DNA of 64,000 nucleotides, taken from positions 18,780 through 82,779 of the forward strand of contig JAGHUA010000006.1 in the NCBI GenBank assembly GCA_018065085.1, in the 5' to 3' direction. Under the pieces are notes generated by a model. It was not told where the DNA came from and did not search any database. It saw only the letters and a program-made list of their open reading frames with translations. The DNA comes from Candidatus Liminaster caballi (GTDB lineage Bacteria; Bacteroidota; Bacteroidia; Bacteroidales; UBA3663). The first letter of the stretch is position 1; every line of letters begins with the position of its first letter. Shown piece by piece: positions 57,401-64,000 of the stretch. Made by a program: the position numbers and the translations under genes.

Positions 57401-57996
57401 CAGCCTGGCTGGTTCAGCTCGTGGCTCGAAAGACCTGTGCCTGCACCTGGCGAATATGGCTGGATGGTGTAGCCCTTATAGAGAAGGCCCTTGCCGTAGA
57501 GCTGCTTGAGCATCCACCAGAGGGTCTCGATGTAACGGTTGTCATAGGTGATGTACGGATCGTCGAGGTCCACCCAATAGCCCATCTTATGGGTCAGGTC
57601 GGTCCATTCCTTTGTGTATTTCATCACCTCCTTGCGGCAGGCTGCGTTATAGTCATCGACCGAGATCTTCTTGCCGATGTCCTCCTTGGTGATGCCGAGC
57701 ATCTTCTCTACGCCGAGCTCCACTGGCAGACCGTGTGTGTCCCAACCTGCCTTGCGCTTCACCTGATAGCCCTTCATTGTCTTGAAGCGGCAGAATATGT
57801 CTTTGATCGAACGTGCCATCACGTGGTGGATACCTGGCATACCGTTGGCTGACGGTGGGCCTTCATAGAACACGAACGATGGATGACCCTCACGTGTGGT
57901 CATCGACTTGTCAAACACCTGGTTTTCGTCCCAGCGTTTCAGAACCTCCTTGTTGATCTCCGAGAGGTTAAATTGGTTATATTCTGCAAATTTCAT
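54412..57996 (-). CDS. ileS: Isoleucyl-tRNA synthetase, type 2, with GXHH signature
   Basis: A promoter at 58033-58064 puts transcription start near 58025, so I choose the ATG at 57996 (MKFAEYNQFNLSE, 1194 residues) over the upstream one at 58083. Class I synthetase motifs: GPPSANGMPGIHH near residue 46, KMSKR in LAKDGQKMSKRLGN, and an editing domain (TTTPWTLPSNTA). Length and sequence fit the eukaryote-like type 2 enzyme. The HXGH signature reads G55-I-H-H58, with the first and third positions swapped. It charges tRNA-Ile, and heads a run of tightly packed genes down to the S13 peptidase. Confidence 0.96.
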   Translation of the reverse strand: MKFAEYNQFNLSEINKEVLKRWDENQVFDKSMTTREGHPSFVFYEGPPSANGMPGIHHVMARSIKDIFCRFKTMKGYQVKRKAGWDTHGLPVELGVEKMLGITKEDIGKKISVDDYNAACRKEVMKYTKEWTDLTHKMGYWVDLDDPYITYDNRYIETLWWMLKQLYGKGLLYKGYTIQPYSPGAGTGLSSHELNQPGCYRDVKDMTATAIFEVADNGLSAIENAAALKEWGKLAVLAWTTTPWTLPSNTALCVGPNIDYVAAQTFNPYNGDKLTVIIAEPRLKAYLAGDELQTLAEMEALDIEKVDGKKLPYRIVARFKGTDLEGIHYNQLMPWVKPCEKVDDLSAAFVSKYAAEHPEKVFSHGQDKFVECADCAFRVILGDYVTTEDGTGIVHIAPTFGADDAKVAKAADIPGLYMINKLGETRPMVDMTGKYYVCEELAESFVEKCVNRAEYGVHEGDFVKNAYAPKYNEGGKYNAEAAAKDDDLNIVMSLEMKKAGQCFRMEKHVHNYPHCWRTDKPVLYYPLDSWFIRSTACRDRMIELNKTINWKPKSTGTGRFGMWLENLNDWNLSRSRYWGTPLPIWRNRDTREELCIGSVEELYNEIEKAVAAGVMASNPYKEKGFVPGLMTKENYDKIDLHRPYVDDIKLVSESGNVLTRELDLIDVWFDSGAMPYAQIHYPFENKEAFDNRTIYPADFIAEGVDQTRGWFFTLHALGTMIFDSVAYKAVVSNGLVLAKDGQKMSKRLGNAIDPFGAIEKYGSDPLRWYMITNASPWDNLKFDPEGVSEVSRKFFGTLFNTYKLFALYANIDGFTGNENEVPVEKRPEIDRWILSSLSTLISEVEKNYETYEPTQAGRLIETFVCDNLSNWYVRLNRKRFWGGELNDDKLAAYQTLYTCLETVAKLMAPIAPFYADKLFCDLNAVSGRDANVSVHLADFPVAGKTDEALERKMQLAQTVTSLVLSIRKTSKINVRQPLQTILFPAVDAEQEQDVLAVKDLILSEVNVKELKIAGGEDHVLVKRVKPNFRELGKRYGKLMKSLAAALNDLTQEQIASLEKTGSVNFELEGTAVEILTGDVEIISEDMPGWNVASEGRVTVALDVTITEALKCEGVARELIKRIQNHRKTAGFEVTDRIQICVESNAETDEAVKTFGDYIASQVLATSIEVVAAGSLADAVELDMDEYVVRAQIKK

Positions 57997-58032
57997 ATCT
58001 GTGAGTTTGAATATTCTACTTTTTATAGCGCG

Positions 58033-58064
58033 CAAAGATAATGTTTTTCTCTTATATTTCCAAA
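58033..58064 (-). promoter_or_regulatory. Promoter of ileS
   Basis: TTTG (58061-58064), a 20-base spacer, then TATCTTTG (58033-58040) on the minus strand. It decides between the two possible ileS starts in favour of 57996. Confidence 0.85.
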
Positions 58065-58186
58065 AAAAACTTCTTTTTTTCAACGGTTCCGCCTCTTTTC
58101 CACCATTTTTGTTTACTCTACAACTCTAAATAATGATTTTTTCTTTCGAACTTTTACGAAGCATTTTGTAATTCCTTATCCGTTCA

Positions 58187-58517
58187 TTTGGATTTCCCAG
58201 GAGTTGGGAAATGCTGCCGAAAGTTTCATTTGGACTTCCCAAGTGTTGGGAAATGCTGCCGAAAGTTTTTTTTGGACTTCCCGAGAGTTGGGAAATGCTG
58301 CCGAAAGTTTATTTTGGACTTCCAGCTTTCTGGAAATGCTGAGAACAATGTTCCGAGAACTTCTCAAGAGTTAGGAAACGCTGGGAACAATGTGCTGGCG
58401 ACTTCCAGCTTTCTGGAAATGCTGAGAACAATGTTCCGAGAACTTCTCAAGAGTTAGGAAACGCCGGGAACAATGTTCCGAGAACTTCCCAAGAGTTAGG
58501 AAACGCCGGGAACAATG
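58187..58517. repeat. Array of eight hairpin repeats, about 42-bp period (array 3 of 3)
   Basis: Eight consecutive units of 38-42 bp. Units 1-3 share TTTGGACTTCCC...GGGAAATGCTGCCGAAAGTTT, of which the core TTCCCAAGTGTTGGGAA is a near-perfect hairpin. Units 4-8 belong to a second type, ending GGGAACAATG or GAGAACAATG, with hairpins such as TTCCAGCTTTCTGGAA. Units 5, 7 and 8 are nearly identical, and unit 6 repeats unit 4. Types alternate, so the array has grown by duplication of unit pairs. No unique spacers separate the units. Confidence 0.93.
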
Positions 58518-58539
58518 TGCTGGGTGTTTTTAGTGGGCG

Positions 58540-58547
58540 CAAAGATA
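58540..58547 (-). promoter_or_regulatory. Minus-strand -7 element facing the repeat array
   Basis: TATCTTTG followed by CGC, identical over 11 bases to the ileS and tRNA-Gln elements. The -33 region has only TTGA at a 21-base spacing. Transcription from here would run straight through the repeat array. Confidence 0.4.
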
Positions 58548-58662
58548 CAGTTTTTAATCATTCGCCGTTCAATTTATCATCTAAATCTTACAAAAAAAGT
58601 CAAAGTACATTAAAAAATGTACCAAAACCCACCAAAGCAGCCTTTATATTATAAATAATGTA

Positions 58663-58670
58663 TATATTTG
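58663..58670 (+). promoter_or_regulatory. Probable -7 element of the 58719 gene
   Basis: TATATTTG followed by CAC, 48 bp before the start codon at 58719. The -33 element is unclear (TTTA at a short spacing). Confidence 0.5.
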
Positions 58671-58718
58671 CACATTGCAATTTGATTTCATGCGTCAACA
58701 TCAATCTCACTTTCTGAC

Positions 58719-59726
58719 ATGACAAGGATTTGTATTTGCGGCGGCGGTTCACTGGCTCATGTTTGTGCCGGCGTGCTCTCGTCGCAACCCGAGACGGAAG
58801 TAAACATCTATACGCGGAAGCCCGAACTGTGGTCACACCATCTGACGGTGACCGACCTCGACGGCAAGGTGTATGGTGCTAATCTGCACACGGTCAGCAA
58901 TCGTCGGGACGAGGTGTTGAATGACTGCGACATCGTGCTTCTCTGTCTTCCGGGCTTTGCCATCGAGAGTATGCTCACAGACATCAAACCCTATGTGGGC
59001 AAGGCCGTTGTTGGTTCGATCGTATCAAGCACCGGCTTCTTCTTTGCGGCCCACAGGATTCTCGGCGAGGACGCAAGACTGTTCGGATTTCAGCGTGTGC
59101 CATATATTGCCCGCACCAAGGAATACGGACACTCAGCCAACCTTCTCGGCTACAAGCCTCAGCTGGCCATCGCCATTGAGAATGTGACCGACAGCGAGGC
59201 GTTCAGACTATTGGTCGAACATCTGTGGATGACGCCTGTCAAACTGCTCGGTTCACACTATGAGGTGTCGCTTACCAACAGCAACCCGATACTCCACACG
59301 GGTCGCCTTTATTCGATGTGGCATGACTGGAACGGCGAACCGTCTGACCATAACATTCTTTTCTATAAGGAATGGACTGATGATGCCAGCCGGATGCTCA
59401 TCGACATGGACGCAGAGTTCATGCGACTGCTCGATACGCTGCCGGTCACTCCCGGCGCCATTCCGTCGCTGCTCGAATATTATGAAAGTCATGACGCACA
59501 AAGCCTGACGCGCAAGATCAGCAGCATTCCTGCATTCCAAGGCATCGCAGCTCCGATGATCGAGACGGCCGACGGATGGATCCCAGATTTCAAGAGCCGA
59601 TACTTCACTGAGGATTTCCCATACGGATTGAGGCTAATCGTTGAACTTGCCGAACGCCAGAATGTCGATGTTCCATGCCTGAAAAGAGTGCTCGAATGGG
59701 GATTGAAAATAACACAAACCAAATAA
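58719..59726 (+). CDS. NAD(P)-dependent opine dehydrogenase-like protein
   Basis: The 335-residue protein has an N-terminal Rossmann fold (ICICGGGSLAHVCAGVL, residues 4-20; DIVLLCLPGFAIESML near 70). A helical C-terminal domain with NSNPILHTGRLYSMW (near 188) carries the His of the octopine/nopaline dehydrogenase family. Members join an amino acid and a 2-oxo acid by reductive amination, but many bacterial ones are uncharacterised. A 10-codon frame overlaps its start by ATGA. The GH2 gene follows after 6 bp, an odd partner. Confidence 0.82.
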   Translation: MTRICICGGGSLAHVCAGVLSSQPETEVNIYTRKPELWSHHLTVTDLDGKVYGANLHTVSNRRDEVLNDCDIVLLCLPGFAIESMLTDIKPYVGKAVVGSIVSSTGFFFAAHRILGEDARLFGFQRVPYIARTKEYGHSANLLGYKPQLAIAIENVTDSEAFRLLVEHLWMTPVKLLGSHYEVSLTNSNPILHTGRLYSMWHDWNGEPSDHNILFYKEWTDDASRMLIDMDAEFMRLLDTLPVTPGAIPSLLEYYESHDAQSLTRKISSIPAFQGIAAPMIETADGWIPDFKSRYFTEDFPYGLRLIVELAERQNVDVPCLKRVLEWGLKITQTK

Positions 59727-59732
59727 AAAGAT

Positions 59733-61748
59733 ATGAAACACGTTTTTGTTTTGCTCGCTGCAGTATGTGCTACCCTCAGCGCTTCTGCCCAAACCGATAT
59801 CAGCCTTAACGGAACATGGAAATTCTGGGTTCCCGAATGTGCGGAAAGCGAAAGTCTCCCTGCAGACGTCAAGGCTGAGAAAATGGTAGAAGTGCCACAT
59901 ACATATAATATCATGGACGGTCTGGAGGACTATGCCGGCAGCGCATGCTACTCTCGTATGCTTCCGATCACACCCGAGATGAAGGGTCGCCAGCTCAGAG
60001 TGCATTTCAATGGCGTGTACCATGATGCCATCGTCCTCGTGAATGGCAATAAGGTGGGCGAACATCTCAATGCAGGCTATTCGCCTTTCAGTTTCGACAT
60101 CACGCAGTATGTCGATTTCGCACCCGAGGCGAAGAACGAGATTCAGGTAATGTGCAATAACGCATATTCAGATCACAACCTGCCATGGCGTCGCAAGTTC
60201 GACTGGACAAACGACGGTGGCATACACCGCGATGTGACGCTCCATGTGTCTGGCCGCTGGGGATTGAGATACGTGCATGTGACTCCGCAGATCGACCTCT
60301 CTGACAGCACTGCTATTGCCAATATCAGCATAAAGTTGTGGGAACCTTCGGCCAAGAAAGCTAACGTGGCGCTGAAAATCACCGAGAACCGCACCGGACG
60401 TGTGGTTTGCGAGTCTTCGCGCAGTCTCAAGGTCGGCAAATCAGGCACGTTCGACGTCAGCATCGACTGCGGCAAGGTGGAACTCTGGCATTTCGACAAT
60501 CCTGCGCTCTACACCTACGAGGCTACACTTTTTGACGGTAAGACAGTTTCCGACTTCCGTTCTGAAAAGTTCGGTTTCCGCACGCTGAAGGTTGAGGGAG
60601 ATCACCTGACGCTCAACGGCGAACCTGTGCGTCTGCCTGGCATCGAGAATATGGCAGGCTCAAACCCTGACTACGGCATCGCTGAGTCGCACGAATATAT
60701 TGAGAAATCAATCAGGATGATGAAGGATCTGAACTGCACCATCAGCCGCTACCATTGGCCTCAGGACGACTATCGATATCAGATGATGGACTCGCTCGGT
60801 ATGCTTGTGCAGGAGGAACTGCCTTGGTGGCAGGGTCCGCAGCGTTGGCTCGGTGCAGAACTCATGGCAAATGCCAAGCAGCAGTTGGCGGACATTGTCG
60901 AGGCTCATTATAATCACCCTTCAATCTTCGCATGGGGCATGAGCAACGAGGTGAAGGAGAACACCGCAGATGTGGTGGAACTCGCCAATCATGTGCGACA
61001 GTTCGACTCGACCCGCATCGTCGATGTGGTGTGCAACCACATGTTCCGGGATCTTGAGAAAGACCCATCGCTTGCGCTCGACCTACCGACGTGGAATGAA
61101 TATATAGGCACATGGCACGCCAAGCACCGCGACCAGCTGCCAGGTTATTTCGACGAGGTTGAGAAAATCATGAACGGTCGTCCGCTGCTCATTACCGAGC
61201 ACGGTCTTTGCGAACCTGCATTTACTGGCGGTGATGCCCGACGCATCGACGAGATGATCTATCACATCGGTGAATGGAAGAAGCATCCGTTTGTCTGCGG
61301 ATACATCTATTTCTGTCTTGAGGACTATCGCACACAGATGGGTGAGGAAGGCCTTGGCAAAGACAGAATCCGTCGTCACGGTGTCTGCGACAAGCGACTC
61401 AATCCGAAGGCTTCGTTCTACGTCCTGCAGCAGCTCATGAGTCCTATCGATGTGACTATGGTCAAGCCAGAACTTGGCACAAAGAACGAGGGCACGCTCG
61501 CCAATATGTATGACGTCGATACAAACAACAAATCTGCTGTCATCACCATCAGGGTGAAGGACGACATTCCGTCATACACTCTCCGAGGTTACAGCGTCAC
61601 ATACGCCGACAACAAGGGCATCATCCAGACTCTGCCCCTACCCGACCTGCGTCCTGGCGACACCCACACTTTCGTTCTGAAGAATGCCAACACTTGCTAT
61701 AACTTCAATATCATCCGTCGCGATGGCAGCATCGTGCTGAAATACTAA
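59733..61748 (+). CDS. Secreted glycoside hydrolase family 2 enzyme
   Basis: The 671-residue protein has a signal peptide (1-20, ending SASAQ). A jelly-roll domain (about 22-180, YHDAIVLVNGNKVGEH) and an Ig-like domain (about 185-285) lead to a TIM barrel (about 290-590). The catalytic acid is Glu406 in WGMSNEVKE and the nucleophile Glu489 in LLITEHG, so both retaining-mechanism residues are present. Beta-galactosidase or beta-glucuronidase activity are the main options; I cannot decide. Export is predicted. It is not in a SusCD operon, and lies 6 bp after an opine-dehydrogenase-like gene. Confidence 0.92.
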   Translation: MKHVFVLLAAVCATLSASAQTDISLNGTWKFWVPECAESESLPADVKAEKMVEVPHTYNIMDGLEDYAGSACYSRMLPITPEMKGRQLRVHFNGVYHDAIVLVNGNKVGEHLNAGYSPFSFDITQYVDFAPEAKNEIQVMCNNAYSDHNLPWRRKFDWTNDGGIHRDVTLHVSGRWGLRYVHVTPQIDLSDSTAIANISIKLWEPSAKKANVALKITENRTGRVVCESSRSLKVGKSGTFDVSIDCGKVELWHFDNPALYTYEATLFDGKTVSDFRSEKFGFRTLKVEGDHLTLNGEPVRLPGIENMAGSNPDYGIAESHEYIEKSIRMMKDLNCTISRYHWPQDDYRYQMMDSLGMLVQEELPWWQGPQRWLGAELMANAKQQLADIVEAHYNHPSIFAWGMSNEVKENTADVVELANHVRQFDSTRIVDVVCNHMFRDLEKDPSLALDLPTWNEYIGTWHAKHRDQLPGYFDEVEKIMNGRPLLITEHGLCEPAFTGGDARRIDEMIYHIGEWKKHPFVCGYIYFCLEDYRTQMGEEGLGKDRIRRHGVCDKRLNPKASFYVLQQLMSPIDVTMVKPELGTKNEGTLANMYDVDTNNKSAVITIRVKDDIPSYTLRGYSVTYADNKGIIQTLPLPDLRPGDTHTFVLKNANTCYNFNIIRRDGSIVLKY

Positions 61749-61797
61749 TAGTCAAAGTTATATATTGTTAGAAACATATTAAATTTGTAAGAGAGAG

Positions 61798-63333
61798 ATG
61801 AAAAAGATATTCTTTTTGCTCTGCTGCCTCTTTTCATTGACAGCCGTCGTAAATAAAGCCCACGCTCAGCGCGTGTTCGAAGGCACATTGATGTACGCCA
61901 GCACGGAATATCACAGTGCCGCCGTACAGAAATTCTCAAAAGGCACTGCCTACACCGGACAGCGTATGCAAAGCCTGACCATCAGCGGCAATAAAGCCCA
62001 CATCATTGATGAGAATCTATGCCTACACACTGTGCTGGACGGTGAGGCAAACATCTGCTACATATATAGCGACATAACAAACACCGGCATCAGTTACCCG
62101 CTCGATCAATACCAGGACTTCTATTCGCAGCTCTCCGACCATCATAAAATCAACAAACTGACTTGGGAAAAGCCTGGCGAAACCACATACAAAGGCGACA
62201 AGCTGACAACCTATCGCGCTGCCATCTCAACGCCTAATCCACAGGTCAATATGACTGGCAGCCTTGAGATATGGTCTTCGTCGGCATTTCAGATCGGCGA
62301 CGTCGCCAAGACATTCCTTTCCGGAGCCGACACTCACGGCTTGGCAAAGAAATATGTCTGGGAGACTAAATCCGAGGTTCCGATCATTGGCACATTGCGC
62401 AGCATTGTCTCGGCAGAGCTCGTGGCTATGCGAGAATATCATGTTGATCCTGCGGAATTTAAGCTTCCTTCGAGCGTAAAAATCGAACCGGACGACGTTT
62501 CGAATCCAAAACATTTGCTCAAGCTATACAAAGCACACCAGAAAGGAATGAAGCAGCTCGGCATAAACTTCAATGAGAGCGCGGAGTCTGTATTGCCACA
62601 GATCCGCAGCGAATGGTCGTTTGTAACCGAATGCGAAGCAAGCGAGCGATTTGCAGGCAGCATCGGCAAGGCCATCTGGGGTGAAATCGGCAAGTCGCTG
62701 ATCAGTATGGCAGCCTCTATCGCTCAATCTGAAATCGACAAGCGAACCTCTGTCTTTCTTGAGTCAAAAACAGGCTCTACGCTCAGCCTGTTGACCGATG
62801 TGGGTAAAACCATCATGAAGGCCAAAACTGCCAACACCAAGCAAATGACGGACACCCAAAAGACTGAACTTGCCCAGAATTATTCCACCGACTATGAAAC
62901 TCTGGTTAACGGCCTCCTCAGCATCGGTAAGGGTTCTGGCGGCAACAGTTCTAATAATAATTACATCATGCAGATCAAGGAAATACGCCAGTTACAGGAG
63001 TCGATGAAAAATGCCCGTGAATTGGCAGGCGAACTCGGTTTGGACATTCCTCAATCCGTATATGAGACTCTCGACGTCAATGAGATCCTCAAAGGTCAAC
63101 TCGGTGGCGGTAATGCAAGCAAAACAACTAAGGCAGCCAAGGCCGATGACGCAGGCAGCGTAAGTGAAGCTGACGCCGACGATGCCACCAAGCAAAACTA
63201 CTTCACTTCGTCATTGAAAAAGATTACTGAATCAGAGACTGTCAAGAAAATCAAAGATTCGGAGACCCTGAAGAAGATCAAGGAAGCTGAAGGTCTGAAG
63301 AAATTAATGAACAAAGTTACAAAAAAGGAATAA
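61798..63333 (+). CDS. Secreted protein of unknown function
   Basis: The 511-residue product has a signal peptide (1-24, ending AHAQ). An N-terminal beta-rich part (about 25-245) looks like a DUF4412-type or GLPGLI-type domain, recognised only loosely from FEGTLMYAS and a central Trp-bearing strand. A helical middle region follows. The last 45 residues are lysine/glutamate rich with repeated KKIK(D/E)xE words (VKKIKDSETLKKIKEAE). I do not recognise the family. It lies 49 bp after the GH2 gene and 44 bp before the fRMsr gene. Confidence 0.8.
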   Translation: MKKIFFLLCCLFSLTAVVNKAHAQRVFEGTLMYASTEYHSAAVQKFSKGTAYTGQRMQSLTISGNKAHIIDENLCLHTVLDGEANICYIYSDITNTGISYPLDQYQDFYSQLSDHHKINKLTWEKPGETTYKGDKLTTYRAAISTPNPQVNMTGSLEIWSSSAFQIGDVAKTFLSGADTHGLAKKYVWETKSEVPIIGTLRSIVSAELVAMREYHVDPAEFKLPSSVKIEPDDVSNPKHLLKLYKAHQKGMKQLGINFNESAESVLPQIRSEWSFVTECEASERFAGSIGKAIWGEIGKSLISMAASIAQSEIDKRTSVFLESKTGSTLSLLTDVGKTIMKAKTANTKQMTDTQKTELAQNYSTDYETLVNGLLSIGKGSGGNSSNNNYIMQIKEIRQLQESMKNARELAGELGLDIPQSVYETLDVNEILKGQLGGGNASKTTKAAKADDAGSVSEADADDATKQNYFTSSLKKITESETVKKIKDSETLKKIKEAEGLKKLMNKVTKKE

Positions 63334-63377
63334 CGAACCTGCCAAATGGCTGGCGAAGGCATTCGGAGAACTATAAT

Positions 63378-63851
63378 ATGGCCGAACACTTAGACATAGC
63401 ACAGGGAACAAAAGCCGAGAAGTATGCAACATTGTTTCCACAAATTGAGGCAGTGGTATCAGCAGAGAAAGATATCATTGCAAATATGGCGAACGTAGCT
63501 GCAATGATCCACGAAACATTCGGATTCTGGTGGACAGGTTTCTACAGAGTCATTGACAATGAACTGGTATTAGGTCCATTCCAAGGACCTCTGGCCTGCA
63601 CACGCATCAGGAAAGGCAAAGGTGTATGCGGCACGGCATGGGCACAGGAAGCGACTCAGGTGGTTCCAGATGTTGACCAATTTCCAGGACACATAGCCTG
63701 TTCGTCGGCATCAAGAAGTGAGATTGTAGTTCCAGTCTTCTCATCGTCCGAAGTCATCGCCGTACTTGACATCGACAGTGCAGAACTCAATACATTCGAC
63801 ACCATAGATCAGGAATGGCTTGAGAAGATTGCAGCATTGATAGCCAAATAA
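63378..63851 (+). CDS. Free methionine-R-sulfoxide reductase (GAF domain)
   Basis: The 157-residue protein is a single GAF domain, the normal size for fRMsr. Three cysteines, Cys74 (LACTRI), Cys84 (GVCGTA) and Cys108 (HIACSSASRSEIVVP), have the 10 and 24 residue spacing of the E. coli enzyme's Cys84, Cys94 and Cys118. It reduces free methionine-R-sulfoxide in the cytosol and helps repair oxidative damage. Upstream spacing of 44 bp suggests it may share a transcript with the secreted protein gene. Confidence 0.94.
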   Translation: MAEHLDIAQGTKAEKYATLFPQIEAVVSAEKDIIANMANVAAMIHETFGFWWTGFYRVIDNELVLGPFQGPLACTRIRKGKGVCGTAWAQEATQVVPDVDQFPGHIACSSASRSEIVVPVFSSSEVIAVLDIDSAELNTFDTIDQEWLEKIAALIAK

Positions 63852-63878
63852 AAAATAAAACTTAATTTCATTGCGCTG

Positions 63879-63886
63879 CAAAGATA
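63879..63886 (-). promoter_or_regulatory. Isolated minus-strand TATCTTTG element
   Basis: TATCTTTG followed by CAG, just downstream of the fRMsr gene and pointing into it. No -33 element at normal spacing. It may be chance or start an antisense RNA. Confidence 0.2.
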
Positions 63887-64000
63887 GCTAAAATATATGG
63901 CAAATCACTGCTGTCCAATAAACGGACAAAATTATTAATGTTAAACTATTGATATTATTTAAATTGACGATCGAAAATATACCGCGGTGGTTTTGAAAAT

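Larger units (their letters stand above)
58004..58718. other. Gene-free region between ileS and the opine-dehydrogenase-like gene
   Basis: About 715 bp between divergent genes. It holds the ileS promoter (58033-58064), an array of eight hairpin repeats (58187-58517), a minus-strand promoter-like element pointing into the array (58540-58547), and the promoter (58663-58670) and a 10-codon frame (58690-58722) of the plus-strand genes. Confidence 0.75.

Noticed and set aside
57997..58083. Upstream extension of ileS
   Set aside because: It would start upstream of the consensus promoter at 58033-58064, and the family N-terminus begins at the Met at 57996.
58176..58457. Open frames on both strands encoding 14-residue repeats (FPNSWEVQ-type and DFPxVGKCCRKF-type)
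   Set aside because: They are by-products of the 42-bp DNA repeat, whose period is a multiple of three. Both strands stay open equally and there is no start signal or conserved domain.
58187..58517. CRISPR array
   Set aside because: Units follow each other without unique spacers, the units themselves vary, and no cas gene is present.

Overview
The window looks like chromosomal DNA of a Bacteroidales bacterium, most likely Prevotella-like. The evidence is two SusC/SusD pairs, a Bat aerotolerance operon, a type 2 isoleucyl-tRNA synthetase, a surface protein with a T9SS-like tail, and promoters of the Bacteroidetes form (TTTG, about 19 bases, TAnnTTTG). No plasmid, phage or CRISPR module is visible. 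The family-level assignment is inference.

Layout. 1-11965 (minus): an operon of a large four-unit FAS1 lipoprotein, SusC, SusD, two more FAS1 lipoproteins, and the start of a second TonB-dependent receptor cut by the window edge. 12205-15738 (minus): a 1177-residue secreted protein with three copies of one domain, closed by a strong terminator. 15916-15986: tRNA-Gln. 16482-31783 (plus): the division and cell wall cluster rsmH, ftsL, ftsI, murE, mraY, murD, ftsW, murG, murC, ftsQ, ftsA, ftsZ, with no mraZ in front. It is followed by a YkpA-like ABC-F ATPase (31838-33448). 33728-34202 (minus): two small open frames that look like a decayed gene. 34366-39835 (minus): a SusC/SusD pair without enzymes. 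40214-48766 (minus): batE, batD, batC, batB, batA, a membrane protein, a DUF58 protein and MoxR. 48784-57996 (minus): metA, a coiled-coil lipoprotein, rsmI, an S13 peptidase, a DUF4296 lipoprotein, lspA, a DksA/TraR-like protein and ileS. 58719-63851 (plus): an opine-dehydrogenase-like protein, a GH2 glycosidase, a secreted protein of unknown function and free methionine-R-sulfoxide reductase.

How the genes work together. The division cluster makes lipid II (MurE, MraY, MurD, MurG, MurC) and the septal machine (FtsZ, FtsA, FtsQ, FtsL, FtsW, FtsI). The SusCD operons build outer-membrane import complexes; the first is unusual in carrying three FAS1 lipoproteins. MoxR plus several VWA proteins form a presumed envelope chaperone complex. 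LspA matures the many lipoproteins encoded here.

Most notable: (i) a dispersed family of about 42-bp tandem units, each a small hairpin followed by a T-rich stretch, at three intergenic sites (16.2, 33.5 and 58.2-58.5 kb); (ii) a FAS1-SusCD operon; (iii) an IleRS with a swapped GXHH signature motif, a form associated with very high mupirocin resistance; (iv) short simple repeats placed between genes inside operons; (v) an ABC-F protein whose second ATP site is degenerate.
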